Program-made: the position numbers and the translations under genes
Shown: positions 8,198 to 17,621 of the stretch, in pieces
How the letters are laid out: every line of letters starts with the position of its first letter
Position numbering within the stretch: position 1 is the stretch's first letter
Notes under the pieces: model-generated
The model's input: the letters and a program-made list of their open reading frames with translations, nothing else
What the model was told of the DNA's origin: nothing
Database searches by the model: none
NCBI RefSeq assembly: GCF_001424485.1
Contig: NZ_LMQC01000022.1
Location: 62,001 to 126,000 of the forward strand
Reading direction: 5' to 3'
DNA from: Modestobacter sp. Leaf380
GTDB lineage: Bacteria > Actinomycetota > Actinomycetes > Mycobacteriales > Geodermatophilaceae
Length of the DNA stretch: 64,000 bases

Positions 8198-9153
8198 GCG
8201 GCAACGTCTCCCAGTCCCACGCCGCGCGCGACGGGCTGGACACCGCCTGGACCGGTGACAACAACGAGTGGTGGGACTGGTACCTGACGCTGGCCGACAA
8301 CGGCGGCGACCAGGGGCCCCTCACCGAGGTCGACGAGCCGGCCCGGCTGCCCGAGCCCGGTGCCGACGAGCTGGACGCGCTGCTGGCCGAGGTCTACCCG
8401 GTCACCGCACAGCAGCGGGAGTCCTTCGCCCGGGACGGCTTCGTCAAGCTGCCCGCGGTGCTGCCGCCGGCCGCGGTCAGCCGGCTGCGCCGGCTGCTGG
8501 TCGAGCACCTGGAGGCGGCCGGCCGCGACCGGCCCGAGGGTCGGTTCACCAGCGACGAGCTGATGTGGACGCACTCGGCAGAGATCGCCGCCTTCGTGCT
8601 CAGCCGCCGGCTCGGCCGGATCGTGGCCGACCTGCTCGCCGTCGACGACGTGCGGGTCTACCACGACAACGTGCTGGCCAAGGAGCCCGCGTGCGGCCGG
8701 ACGCCGTGGCACTTCGACGACCACCACTTCCCGATCGACAGCCAGTCGGTCGCCACCGTGTGGATGCCGCTGCAGGAGACCCCGCGCGAGATGGGCCCGC
8801 TGTCCTTCGCCCGCGGCGTCGACCTGCACCGCCTGGTCGACGACGTGTCCTTCTCCACGAAGGACGCCAGCTACGACCGGGCCGTGTCCGGCGCCTTCGC
8901 CGAGTCCGGCGTCTCGGTCGAGGACGGGCCCTTCGCCCTGGGGGAGATCTCGGTGCACTCCAGCCTGTGCTTCCACACCGCCGGCCCCAACCGGACGACG
9001 GCGCCGCGGATGGTGCTGGCCACCACCTACTTCGCCGACGGCGCGAAGGTGGTGCCCTCGCCGACCCTGGTGTCGGGGGAGTGGCAGCAGTTCCTCCCCG
9101 GGGCGCAGCCCGGTGAGGTCATCGACACCCCGATGAACCCCGTCGTCTCCTAG
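8194..9153 (+). CDS. Phytanoyl-CoA dioxygenase (PhyH) family Fe(II)/2-oxoglutarate oxygenase
   Basis: A 319-residue enzyme. The metal-binding HxD is in PWHFDD (H173, D175), the distal histidine is probably H261 in CFHTAGPN, and R272 is placed to bind 2-oxoglutarate. An intact triad suggests an active hydroxylase. The first 60 residues, including a Trp-rich NEWWDWYL stretch, precede the usual PhyH start (DGFVKLPAVL at about residue 81). The GTG start overlaps the methyltransferase stop by 4 bases. Homologues hydroxylate many small metabolites, so family membership alone does not give the substrate. A strong terminator hairpin follows. Confidence 0.9.
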   Translation: MSGNVSQSHAARDGLDTAWTGDNNEWWDWYLTLADNGGDQGPLTEVDEPARLPEPGADELDALLAEVYPVTAQQRESFARDGFVKLPAVLPPAAVSRLRRLLVEHLEAAGRDRPEGRFTSDELMWTHSAEIAAFVLSRRLGRIVADLLAVDDVRVYHDNVLAKEPACGRTPWHFDDHHFPIDSQSVATVWMPLQETPREMGPLSFARGVDLHRLVDDVSFSTKDASYDRAVSGAFAESGVSVEDGPFALGEISVHSSLCFHTAGPNRTTAPRMVLATTYFADGAKVVPSPTLVSGEWQQFLPGAQPGEVIDTPMNPVVS

Positions 9154-9173
9154 CGCGTCGAGCCGGGACGACG

Positions 9174-9205
9174 AGAGCCCCCCGTCCTCGCGGACGGGGG
9201 GCTCT
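9174..9205. terminator. Bidirectional intrinsic terminator-like hairpin
   Basis: A perfect 14-base-pair stem (9174-9187 with 9192-9205) closed by a TCGC loop, between the convergent PhyH gene (ends 9153) and mqo (ends 9219). There is no long U tract, as is common in high-G+C actinobacteria. Confidence 0.85.
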
Positions 9206-9218
9206 GCACGTCGCCGGC

Positions 9219-10763
9219 TCAGTGCTGGGCGGCGAGCTCCACCGGTCCGGTGAGCTGCAGCGTGGCGGTCGTCTCCTCGCGGACCTCGCGCATCAGGGCC
9301 GCGTCGTCCGACAGCTTCCGGCCGTAGGACGGGATGGCCTCGCGCAGCAGCGGGGCCCAACGCTGCTCCTGGTCCGGGAAGGCCCGACGGAGCAGGTCCA
9401 GCATGGCGGCCACGGCGGTCGAGGCACCGGGGGAGGCCCCCAGCAGACCGGCGATGGAGCCCTCGGCGCCGACGATCAGCTCGGTGCCGAACTGCAGGAC
9501 GCCGCGGCCCTTCTCGTCCTGCTTGATGACCTGCACGCGCTGACCGGCGGTGATCATCTCCCAGTCGTCGCCGTCGGCGGTGGGCACGAACTCCTCGAGG
9601 GCCTCGATGCGGTCCGAGGGGCGCTGGAGCACCTGGCCGATGAGGTAGCGGGTCAGTGCGGTCTGGGTGCGGGCGACACCGAGCATGGAGCCGATGTTGC
9701 CCAGCCGTACCGACCGCGGGAGGTCCAGCCAGGACCCGGCCTTGAGGAACTTGGGCGAGAAGCCGGCGTAGGGGCCGAAGAGCAGCGACTGGTCGCCGTC
9801 GATGGCCCGCAGGTCCAGGTGCGGCACCGACATCGGCGGCGCACCCACGGCGGCCTGGCCGTAGACCTTGGCCTGGTGCCGGGAGACCAGCTCGGGGTTG
9901 CGGGTGCGCAGGAAGAGCCCGGAGACCGGGAAGCCGCCGAAGCCCTTGATCTCGGGGATGTCGGCGCGCTGCAGCAGCGGCAGGGCGCCGCCGCCGGCCC
10001 CGACGAACACGAAGCCCGCGCTGACGGTGAACTCCTGGCCGCTGGCGTGGTGCCGGGCGGTGACGTCCCAGCGGCCGTCCGCGGTGCGCTTGAGGTCCTG
10101 CACGCTGGTCCCGGTGTGCACGGCCAGGCCGCGGTCGCTGCCCTGGCGCAGCAGCAGCCGGGTCAGCGAGCCGAAGTCGACGTCGGTGCCGGCGGTGGAG
10201 CGGGTGGCGGCCACCGGCTGCGCGGGGTCGCGGCCCTCCATCATCAGCGGCACCCAGGAGGCCAGCTCGGACTGCTCGGTGGTGAGCTCGAGCTCCTCGA
10301 ACAGCGGGGAGGCGGTGAGGGCCTGGTGCCGGGCCCGCATGTAGCGCTGGCCCTCCTCGCCGTGCACGAAGCTGATGTGCGGCACCGGGGTGATGAAGTG
10401 CTTGGGGGAGTCGGTGAGGCCGCTGCGCACCAGGTGAGACCAGAACTGGCGCGAGACCTGGAACTGCTCGTTGATCGTGATCGCCTTGCTCGGGTCGACC
10501 ACGCCGTCCTTGCCGGCGGGCGTGTAGTTCAGCTCGCACAGCGCGGAGTGGCCGGTGCCGGCGTTGTTCCAGCCGTCCGAGCTCTCCCCGGCGACGTGGT
10601 CACCGGCCTCGAACAGGGTCACCGACCACTGGGGGGCCACGATGCCCAGCAGGGCAGCCAGCGTCGCGCTCATCACCCCGCCACCGACCAGGACGACGTC
10701 CGGCCGGGACGCATCGGGGATCACGGGGGTGCTGCGGGGGGCGCTGGTCGCGGGGGTGGTCAC
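9219..10763 (-). CDS. mqo: Malate:quinone oxidoreductase
   Basis: A 514-residue peripheral membrane flavoenzyme that oxidises malate to oxaloacetate and passes electrons to quinone, bypassing NAD-linked malate dehydrogenase. The N-terminal FAD-binding motif is VVLVGGGVMSATLA; family-typical segments include GWNNAGTGHSALCELNYTP, FVFVGAGGGALPLLQ and FGGFPVSGLFLR. The length matches the family. The GTG at 10763 is chosen because AGGAAGG lies 5 bases upstream, one of the best Shine-Dalgarno sequences in the window. Monocistronic, with a terminator downstream. Confidence 0.96.
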   Translation of the reverse strand: MTTPATSAPRSTPVIPDASRPDVVLVGGGVMSATLAALLGIVAPQWSVTLFEAGDHVAGESSDGWNNAGTGHSALCELNYTPAGKDGVVDPSKAITINEQFQVSRQFWSHLVRSGLTDSPKHFITPVPHISFVHGEEGQRYMRARHQALTASPLFEELELTTEQSELASWVPLMMEGRDPAQPVAATRSTAGTDVDFGSLTRLLLRQGSDRGLAVHTGTSVQDLKRTADGRWDVTARHHASGQEFTVSAGFVFVGAGGGALPLLQRADIPEIKGFGGFPVSGLFLRTRNPELVSRHQAKVYGQAAVGAPPMSVPHLDLRAIDGDQSLLFGPYAGFSPKFLKAGSWLDLPRSVRLGNIGSMLGVARTQTALTRYLIGQVLQRPSDRIEALEEFVPTADGDDWEMITAGQRVQVIKQDEKGRGVLQFGTELIVGAEGSIAGLLGASPGASTAVAAMLDLLRRAFPDQEQRWAPLLREAIPSYGRKLSDDAALMREVREETTATLQLTGPVELAAQH

Positions 10764-10899
10764 GAGGGCCTTCCTGTGGGCGCGCTGCTGCGGCGGTGCA
10801 GCGTCGGTGCTGTCAGGGGGAGCGGGATCGCCGATCCGACCGCCATGGTCGTCCCCCGCGCGGGTCAGCACGCAGTCCGGGTGGTGTGACCCTCGCCAT

Positions 10900-10941
10900 G
10901 CCACCGCCGTGCCACCGCCGTGCCACCGCCGTGCCACCGCC
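10900..10941. repeat. 11-base tandem repeat upstream of mqo and lspA
   Basis: GCCACCGCCGT is repeated at 10900-10910, 10911-10921 and 10922-10932, with a partial copy at 10933-10941. It lies in the 289-base gap between the divergent mqo and lspA genes. Eleven bases is about one helical turn, so an iterated protein site is conceivable; slippage duplication is equally likely. Confidence 0.85.
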
Positions 10942-11052
10942 AGGTCACCCCCATGTCGTCGGCAGGCCACGGTGCTGCCGTCGTCGGGCATGCCCGCTGT
11001 GTCGTCCGCCGTCCTGCCTGCTGCGGGGGTCGCGGTCGGTACCGTCGCCCGC

Positions 11053-11640
11053 GTGGCCGAGGACCCCAGCACCCCCGAGACGACCGCGAGCACCCCGGCG
11101 GGCCGGCCCTCGCGGACCCGGCTGCTGATCGGCCTGGCCCTCGGGGTGTTCGCGCTGGACCTGGTCACCAAGCTCGCCGTCGTCGCCCTGATCGGGCCGG
11201 CGGAGAACATCCGCACCCTGGGCGGGCTGGTGTACCTCACCAACTACCGCAACACCGGCGCGGCCTTCTCCTTCGCCGAGGGCGCCACCGTGGTGTTCAG
11301 CCTGATCGCCGCCGTCGTCGTGGTCGTCATCGTGCGGGTGGCCCGCCGGCTGTACAGCACGGGCTGGGCCGTGGCCCTGGGCCTGGTCCTGGGCGGAGCC
11401 GTGGGCAACCTGGTGGACCGGGTGTTCCGCGACCCGGGCTTCCTGCGCGGCGGCGTCGTGGACTTCGTGTCCCTGCTGGAGCCCGACGGCGGCTTCTACC
11501 CGATCTTCAACGTGGCCGACTCCGCCATCGTCTGCGGCGGCGTGCTGGGCGCGGTCCTCGCCCTGCGCGGCATCGAGTTCGACGGCTCCCGCGACCGCGG
11601 CGGGGAGAAGGCCACCGACGACGGGCCGACCACCCCCTGA
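11053..11640 (+). CDS. lspA: Lipoprotein signal peptidase (signal peptidase II)
   Basis: A 195-residue inner-membrane aspartyl protease that removes signal peptides from prolipoproteins after Lgt modification; lgt itself is at 47097 in this window. Four hydrophobic segments are visible. The family motif NTGAAF is at about residues 67-72, and the catalytic aspartates are D122 (GNLVDRV) and D156 (FNVADSAIV). The roughly 22-residue N-terminus before the first segment is longer than in E. coli. The GTG at 11053 has a TACCGT box at 11040-11045, suggesting a leaderless transcript. rluD follows after 20 bases, the usual bacterial arrangement. Confidence 0.95.
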   Translation: MAEDPSTPETTASTPAGRPSRTRLLIGLALGVFALDLVTKLAVVALIGPAENIRTLGGLVYLTNYRNTGAAFSFAEGATVVFSLIAAVVVVVIVRVARRLYSTGWAVALGLVLGGAVGNLVDRVFRDPGFLRGGVVDFVSLLEPDGGFYPIFNVADSAIVCGGVLGAVLALRGIEFDGSRDRGGEKATDDGPTTP

Positions 11641-11660
11641 CCATCGGTCACAATGGCGGG

Positions 11661-12593
11661 GTGACCGCCAGCCTGCACCGTGAGCTCCCGGTGCCCGACG
11701 GCCTGGAGGGCTCCCGCGTCGACCAGGCGCTGTCCCGCCTCTTCGGGCTCACCCGCACGGTCGCCGCCGACCTCGCCGACGCCGGCGCCGTCCTCGTCGA
11801 CGGCCGTGCCCGCGGCAAGGGCGACCGGCTGACCGCCGGCAGCTGGCTGGAGGTCGAGCTGCCGCCCCCGCCCGGGGAGCCCGCCGCCCCCAAGCCCGTC
11901 ACCGGGATGCGCATCGTGCACGACGACGACGACGTCGTGGTCATCGACAAGCCCGTCGGGGTCGCCGCCCACGGCAGCCCCGGCTGGGACGGGCCCACCG
12001 TCGTCGGCGGGCTGGCCGCAGCCGGCTACCGGGTGTCCACCAGCGGCGCCGAAGAGCGGCGCGGCATCGTGCACCGCCTGGACGCCGCCACCACCGGGCT
12101 GATGGTCGTGGCCAAGAGCGAGCACGCCTACACCGTGCTCAAGCAGGCCTTCAAGGAGCGCACCGTCGACAAGGGCTACCACGCCCTGGTCCAGGGCCAC
12201 CCCGACCCGTCCCGCGGCACCATCGACGCGCCCATCGACCGGCACCCCAAGCACGACTGGCGCTTCGCCGTCGTCAGCACCGGGCGGCCCTCGGTCACCC
12301 ACTACGACACCCTGGAGGCCTTCCCGGCCGCCTCGCTGGTCGACGTGAAGCTGGAGACCGGCCGCACGCACCAGATCCGGGTGCACTTCTCGGCCATGCG
12401 GCACCCGCTGGTCGGGGACATGGCCTACGGCGCGGACCCGACGCTCGCCGCCCGGCTGGGCGTGTCCCGGCAGTGGCTGCACGCCATGCGGCTGGGCTTC
12501 GCCCACCCCGCCGACGGCCGCTGGGTCGAGTTCACCAGCACCTACCCCGACGACCTCGCCGGGGCGTTGGGCCGGCTGAGCGACGAGGCCTGA
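11661..12593 (+). CDS. rluD: RluA/RluD-family 23S rRNA pseudouridine synthase
   Basis: A 310-residue RNA pseudouridine synthase. An S4 RNA-binding domain covers about residues 16-75 and the catalytic domain follows, with the catalytic aspartate D141 in [12 protein letters not shown]. Family-typical [11 protein letters not shown] and PLVGD segments are present. The RluD assignment (helix 69 of 23S rRNA) rests on the lspA linkage and S4 domain rather than on specificity residues. The GTG at 11661 follows a CACAAT box (11649-11654) by 7 bases, so it may have its own leaderless transcript in addition to read-through from lspA. Confidence 0.92.
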   Translation: MTASLHRELPVPDGLEGSRVDQALSRLFGLTRTVAADLADAGAVLVDGRARGKGDRLTAGSWLEVELPPPPGEPAAPKPVTGMRIVHDDDDVVVIDKPVGVAAHGSPGWDGPTVVGGLAAAGYRVSTSGAEERRGIVHRLDAATTGLMVVAKSEHAYTVLKQAFKERTVDKGYHALVQGHPDPSRGTIDAPIDRHPKHDWRFAVVSTGRPSVTHYDTLEAFPAASLVDVKLETGRTHQIRVHFSAMRHPLVGDMAYGADPTLAARLGVSRQWLHAMRLGFAHPADGRWVEFTSTYPDDLAGALGRLSDEA

Positions 12594-12614
12594 CCCGGGG
12601 GACGTGCGCACACC

Positions 12615-13400
12615 GTGACCGGCCTGCCCGACTCCCTCGCCGACTTCGGCCCGGCCCAGCTGGCCGCGGTCGTGATCGCCGGGTACCTGGTGGTGGGCGA
12701 GCCGTTCGTGGGCCACGTGCTGCACCGTCGGTTCGAGGACCGGATGCGCACCGACGCCCGGGCCCGGCGGTCGTTCTACCGGCGGCTGCTGGTCCTGGAG
12801 TGGGGCCTGGCCCTGCTCGTGCTGGTGGTCTTCCTGGCCGCCCCGGACGTCGACGGCGGGCAGCTCGGCCTGCGCTGGCCGCAGCAGTGGCCCGGCGTCG
12901 TCACCACGCTGGCCTGCCTGCTGCTGGTCGGGTTCGTCGGGGTCTCCACCCGGGCGCTGCGCTCGGGCGCCCTGGCCACCGCGCCGCCGCCCCGGCCCAG
13001 GCCGGGCGAGGGCCGGCACAGCGAGCCGCCGGTGCAGTCCACCGTCGCCCTGCTGCCCCGCTCGGTGCCCGAGCGGCGGCTCTTCGCCCTCGTCGGGGTC
13101 ACCGCCGGGGTGTGCGAGGAGTGGCTCTACCGCGGGTTCTTCCTCGCCGTCGTCGCGGCCGTGGCGCCCACGCTGCCCACCGGCGGGCTGGTCGTCGTGG
13201 CCGCGGTCGCCTTCGGCCTGGCGCACGCCTACCAGGGCATGGCCGGGGTGCTCACCACCGGCGTGCTGGGCGGGGTGCTCGCCGCGCTCTACCTGCAGAC
13301 CGGCTCGCTGCTGCTGCCCGTCCTGCTGCACGCCGTCATCGACCTGCGGTTCCTGCTGGTGCCGGCCACCGCGCTGCCCGCCGTCCGGACGGCGAGGTGA
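12615..13400 (+). CDS. CPBP-family intramembrane metalloprotease
   Basis: A 261-residue multi-pass membrane protein with the abi/CAAX-protease signature: E168-E169-x3-R173 in CEEWLYRGF, H204 in FGLAHAYQG, and a final conserved His in LLHAVIDLR. The residues needed for a Rce1-type active site are therefore present. A proline-rich cytosolic loop lies at about residues 121-140. The stop overlaps the next gene (GNAT) by 4 bases. Bacterial members act in protein maturation, bacteriocin immunity or unknown roles; the substrate here is unknown. Confidence 0.88.
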   Translation: MTGLPDSLADFGPAQLAAVVIAGYLVVGEPFVGHVLHRRFEDRMRTDARARRSFYRRLLVLEWGLALLVLVVFLAAPDVDGGQLGLRWPQQWPGVVTTLACLLLVGFVGVSTRALRSGALATAPPPRPRPGEGRHSEPPVQSTVALLPRSVPERRLFALVGVTAGVCEEWLYRGFFLAVVAAVAPTLPTGGLVVVAAVAFGLAHAYQGMAGVLTTGVLGGVLAALYLQTGSLLLPVLLHAVIDLRFLLVPATALPAVRTAR

Positions 13401-13852
13401 AGCCGGTGACCGCGCGACTGGCCGGGGCCGCGGACTGGCCGGAGGTCGCGGCCCTGCGGCACCGGGTGTTCGTCGTCGAGCAGGGCGTGCCCGCCGAGAT
13501 CGAGTCCGACGCCGCCGACGCCACCGCCGTGCACGCGCTGTCCCGCGACGACGCCGGGCGGGTGGTCGCCGTGGGCCGCCTGGTCGAGCGGGAGGGCCGG
13601 TGGGTGGTCGGCCGGATGGCGGCCGACCCGTCGGTCCGCGGCCGCGGGCACGGCGCGGCGGTGCTCGCCCAGCTGCACCGCGCGGCCGTGGCACTCGGCG
13701 CCGCGGAGGTCGAGCTGCACGCCCAGCTGACCGCCCGCCGGTTCTACGAGCGGGCCGGCTACGTGGCGGTGGGGGAGCCCTACCAGGAGGCCGGCATCGC
13801 GCACGTCACGATGCGCCGTGTCCTCGGTGGGGAGCCCGCGGGCCCACCGTGA
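13397..13852 (+). CDS. GNAT-family N-acetyltransferase (ElaA-like)
   Basis: A 151-residue acetyl-CoA-dependent N-acyltransferase. The N-terminal ALRHRVFVVEQGVPAEIE segment is typical of the ElaA/YjgM-like branch. The acetyl-CoA pyrophosphate-binding loop is VRGRGHGAAVLA, and the C-terminal ARRFYERAGYVAVGE motif closes the fold. The GTG at 13397 gives a 4-base overlap with the protease gene; a second GTG at 13406 is possible. The acceptor substrate is unknown. Confidence 0.88.
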   Translation: MKPVTARLAGAADWPEVAALRHRVFVVEQGVPAEIESDAADATAVHALSRDDAGRVVAVGRLVEREGRWVVGRMAADPSVRGRGHGAAVLAQLHRAAVALGAAEVELHAQLTARRFYERAGYVAVGEPYQEAGIAHVTMRRVLGGEPAGPP

Positions 13853-14057
13853 GGGAGTGGTCCTCGTCGCCGGACACGTTCTGTCAGACCCTCGGCGTAC
13901 ACACCGTCAGGTGCGAGGATCGGGGGAGTCCGGTCGGCGCACGCGACACCCCGCGCACGACCGCTCGAACGGCCTTCCCCGCCGGTCACCAGCCCCATCC
14001 GCCGTCCTGCCCGCACCCCGGTCAGGTCGTCGCGACCCGTGAGGAGCACACCCACCC

Positions 14058-17000
14058 GTGAGCAGCAGCACCCCGGCCGGCGAGAACTTCGTGCACCTGC
14101 ACGTGCACACCGAGTACTCGATGCTCGACGGTGCCGCGAAGCTGCCCGAGCTCACCAAGGCCGCGGCCGCCGAGGGCATGCCGGCACTGGCGATGACCGA
14201 CCACGGCAACGTGTTCGGCGCCTACGACTTCTACAAGCAGGCCAACGCCGCCGGGGTCAAGCCGATCATCGGCATGGAGGGCTACTACACGCCCGGATCC
14301 CGCTTCGACCGCGCCCCGTTCGAGTTCGGCGACAAGCTGATCGACGAGGAGGGCGACGGCGGGTCCAACCGCGGCAAGGCCGCCTACACCCACATGACGT
14401 TGCTGGCCCGCACCACCGAGGGCATGCACAACCTGTTCCGGCTCTCCTCGCTGGCCAGCCTCGAGGGCCAGTACCGCAAGCCGCGCTTCGACCGGGACCT
14501 CCTCGAGCGGTACGGCACGGGCCTCATCGCCACCACCGGGTGCCCGTCGGGCGAGGTCAACATGTGGCTGCGTGCCGGCAAGCAGGAGCGCGCCCGGCAG
14601 GCCGCGGCGGACTTCCAGGACATCTTCGGCAAGGAGAACTTCTACGCCGAGGTCATGGACCACGGTCTCAACATCGAGAAGAAGACCAAGCCGATGCTGC
14701 TGGAGATCGCCAGGGACCTCGGCATCCCGCTGCTGGGCACCAACGACCTGCACTACACCCACCGCGAGGACGCCGACGCGCACGACGCCCTGCTGTGCAT
14801 CCAGACCGGCTCGCGGCTCAACGAGCCCAACCGCTTCAAGTTCAACGGCGACGGCTACTACCTGAAGTCCGCGGCGGAGATGCGGTCGTTGTTCTCCGAG
14901 ACCCCCGAGGCGTGTGACAACACGCTGCTGGTCGCCGAGCAGTGCGAGGTGTCCTTCACCGAGGGCGCGGACCTGATGCCCCGGTTCCCGCTGCCCGAGG
15001 GCGAGGACGAGACCTCCTGGTTCGTCAAGGAGGTCGAGCGCGGGCTGCACAAGCGCTGGCCCGGTGGGGTCATCCCCGACCACGTGCGCAAGCAGGCCGA
15101 CTACGAGGTCGGGATCATCGTCCAGATGGGCTTCCCGGGGTACTTCCTCGTGGTCGCGGACTTCATCAACTGGGCCAAGGACCAGGGCATCCGGGTGGGC
15201 CCGGGCCGTGGCTCGGCCGCCGGTTCCCTCGCCGCGTACGCCATGGGCATCACCGACCTCGACCCGCTGGCCCACGGCCTGATCTTCGAGCGCTTCCTCA
15301 ACCCCGAGCGCGTCTCCATGCCCGACGTCGACATCGACTTCGACGAGCGCCGGCGCGGTGAGGTCATCCGCTACGTCTCGGAGAAGTACGGCGAGGAGCG
15401 GGTCAGCCAGATCGTCACCTACGGCACGATCAAGGCCAAGGCCGCGATCAAGGACGCCGCCCGGGTGCTGGACCGCCCCTACTCGGTGGGCGACGAGCTG
15501 ACCAAGCTGATGCCCCCGGGCGTCATGGGCAAGGACATCCCGCTGTCGGGGATCTTCGACCCGAGCCACCCCCGCTACAAGGAGGCCTCGGAGTTCCGGG
15601 CCCGCTACGAGTCCGACCCCGGCGCCGCCGAGGTCGTGGACCAGGCCCGCAAGCTGGAGGGCCTCAAGCGCCAGTGGGGCGTGCACGCCGCCGGCGTCAT
15701 CATCGGCCGCTTCCCGCTCATCGACAGCGTCCCGATCATGCGGCGGGAGTCCGACGGCGCGGTCATCACGCAGTTCGACTACCCGACCTGCGAGACCCTC
15801 GGCCTGCTGAAGATGGACTTCCTGGGCCTGCGGAACCTCACCGTCATCGACGACGCGCTGCGCAACATCATCACCAACGGCAAGGACCCCGTCGACCTCG
15901 ACGAGATCAGCAAGGACCTCACCGACCCGAACACCTACGCCCTGCTCTCCCGCGGGGACACCCTGGGCGTCTTCCAGTTCGACGGCGGCCCGATGCGGGC
16001 GCTGCTGCGGCTGATGCGCCCGGACAACTTCGAGGACATCTCCGCGGTCGGTGCGCTCTACCGACCGGGCCCGATGGGTGCCAACTCGCACACCAACTAC
16101 GCGCTGCGCAAGAACGGCCAGCAGGAGATCGTCCCGATCCACCCGGAGCTCGCGGAGTCCCTGGAGGAGATCCTCGGCCAGACCTACGGCCTGATCGTCT
16201 ACCAGGAGCAGGTCATGGCGATCGCGCAGAAGGTCGCCGGGTACTCCCTGGGTACCGCCGACCTGCTGCGCCGCGCGATGGGCAAGAAGAAGAAGTCCGT
16301 GCTGGACGCCGAGTACGTCGGCTTCGAGGCCGGCATGAAGGCCAACGGCTACTCCGCCGCGGCGGTCAAGACGCTGTGGGACATCCTGGTCCCCTTCGCC
16401 GACTACGCCTTCAACAAAGCGCACTCGGCGGCCTACGGGCTGGTGTCCTACTGGACGGCCTACCTCAAGGCCAACTACCCCGCCGAGTACATGGCCGGGC
16501 TGCTGACCAGCGTGGGCGACGACAAGGACCGCCGGCCGGTGTACCTGGCCGAGTGCCGCCGGATGGGCATCAAGGTGCTCCCGCCCGACGTCAACGAGTC
16601 CTCCTGGGACTTCACCGCCGTCGGCAACGACGTGCGCTTCGGCCTGGCCTCGGTGCGCAACGTCGGGCACAACGTCGTGGACTCGATCCGCCGGGCCCGG
16701 GAGGAGAAGGGCGCCTTCCGCGACTTCTCCGACTTCATGCGCAAGATCGACACGGTCGCCTGCAACAAGAAGGTCATCGAGTCCCTGGCCAAGGCCGGCG
16801 CCTTCGACTCCCTGGGCCACTCCCGGCAGGGGATCGCGGCGATCCACGTGCAGGCCGTGGACTCCGCGATGGGCCTCAAGCGCAAGGAGGCCGAGGGACA
16901 GTTCGACCTGTTCGGCGGCGGCGACCTCGGCGCCGACGACCCGCTGAACGCGGCCCTGGACATCGCCATCCCGACCGCGGACTGGTCCAAGTCCGAGCGG

Positions 17001-17621
17001 CTGGTCTTCGAGCGCGACATGCTGGGCCTCTACGTCTCCGACCACCCGCTGCACGGCGTGGAGCACGTGCTCACCAGCCACGCGGACACCGCGCTGGCCG
17101 AGATCATCTCCGGCGGGGTCGAGGACGGCGCCAACGTCACCGTGGCCGGCATCCTCACCGCGGTGTCGCCGCGGACGAACAAGCAGGGCGCGCCCTGGGC
17201 GATCGCCACCATCGAGGACCTCGAGGCCGGCATCGAGGTGCTCTTCTTCCCCAAGACCTGGGTCGAGGTGCAGGACAAGGTGGCCCGCGACCAGATCGTC
17301 GTGGTCAAGGGCCGCATCTCCCGCCGGGACGACACCCCGTCGTTGTTCGGCTCCGAGGTGACCGTCCCCGAGCTGACCGAGGGCCCGCGCGGGCCGGTGC
17401 TGGTCTCCATGCCCGCCGCCCGGTGCACCCCGCCGGTGGTCGAGCGGCTGCGTGAGGTGCTGGGCAGCCACCCCGGGACGACGGAGGTGCAGCTCAAGCT
17501 GGTCAACGGCCAGCGCGAGACCGTGCTGCGGCTGGCCGAGGGCCTGCGGGTCCGCCCCAGCACCGCGTTGATGGGCGACATCAAGGCACTGCTCGGGCCC
17601 ACCAGCGTGGCGCTGCTGTGA
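14058..17621 (+). CDS. dnaE: DNA polymerase III alpha subunit (replicative)
   Basis: A 1187-residue C-family polymerase, full length for DnaE1. It opens with the PHP domain motif HLHVHTEYSMLDG (residues 13-25), followed by the palm domain with acidic catalytic residues in MPDVDIDFDERR, the fingers and beta-binding regions, and a C-terminal OB-fold. PHP-domain metal residues appear intact, as expected in actinobacteria where this domain can proofread. The GTG start follows GAGGAG (14041-14046) with a fairly long spacing. The 205-base gap upstream holds the promoter, but I could not place it convincingly. The next gene overlaps its stop by 4 bases. Confidence 0.97.
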   Translation: MSSSTPAGENFVHLHVHTEYSMLDGAAKLPELTKAAAAEGMPALAMTDHGNVFGAYDFYKQANAAGVKPIIGMEGYYTPGSRFDRAPFEFGDKLIDEEGDGGSNRGKAAYTHMTLLARTTEGMHNLFRLSSLASLEGQYRKPRFDRDLLERYGTGLIATTGCPSGEVNMWLRAGKQERARQAAADFQDIFGKENFYAEVMDHGLNIEKKTKPMLLEIARDLGIPLLGTNDLHYTHREDADAHDALLCIQTGSRLNEPNRFKFNGDGYYLKSAAEMRSLFSETPEACDNTLLVAEQCEVSFTEGADLMPRFPLPEGEDETSWFVKEVERGLHKRWPGGVIPDHVRKQADYEVGIIVQMGFPGYFLVVADFINWAKDQGIRVGPGRGSAAGSLAAYAMGITDLDPLAHGLIFERFLNPERVSMPDVDIDFDERRRGEVIRYVSEKYGEERVSQIVTYGTIKAKAAIKDAARVLDRPYSVGDELTKLMPPGVMGKDIPLSGIFDPSHPRYKEASEFRARYESDPGAAEVVDQARKLEGLKRQWGVHAAGVIIGRFPLIDSVPIMRRESDGAVITQFDYPTCETLGLLKMDFLGLRNLTVIDDALRNIITNGKDPVDLDEISKDLTDPNTYALLSRGDTLGVFQFDGGPMRALLRLMRPDNFEDISAVGALYRPGPMGANSHTNYALRKNGQQEIVPIHPELAESLEEILGQTYGLIVYQEQVMAIAQKVAGYSLGTADLLRRAMGKKKKSVLDAEYVGFEAGMKANGYSAAAVKTLWDILVPFADYAFNKAHSAAYGLVSYWTAYLKANYPAEYMAGLLTSVGDDKDRRPVYLAECRRMGIKVLPPDVNESSWDFTAVGNDVRFGLASVRNVGHNVVDSIRRAREEKGAFRDFSDFMRKIDTVACNKKVIESLAKAGAFDSLGHSRQGIAAIHVQAVDSAMGLKRKEAEGQFDLFGGGDLGADDPLNAALDIAIPTADWSKSERLVFERDMLGLYVSDHPLHGVEHVLTSHADTALAEIISGGVEDGANVTVAGILTAVSPRTNKQGAPWAIATIEDLEAGIEVLFFPKTWVEVQDKVARDQIVVVKGRISRRDDTPSLFGSEVTVPELTEGPRGPVLVSMPAARCTPPVVERLREVLGSHPGTTEVQLKLVNGQRETVLRLAEGLRVRPSTALMGDIKALLGPTSVALL

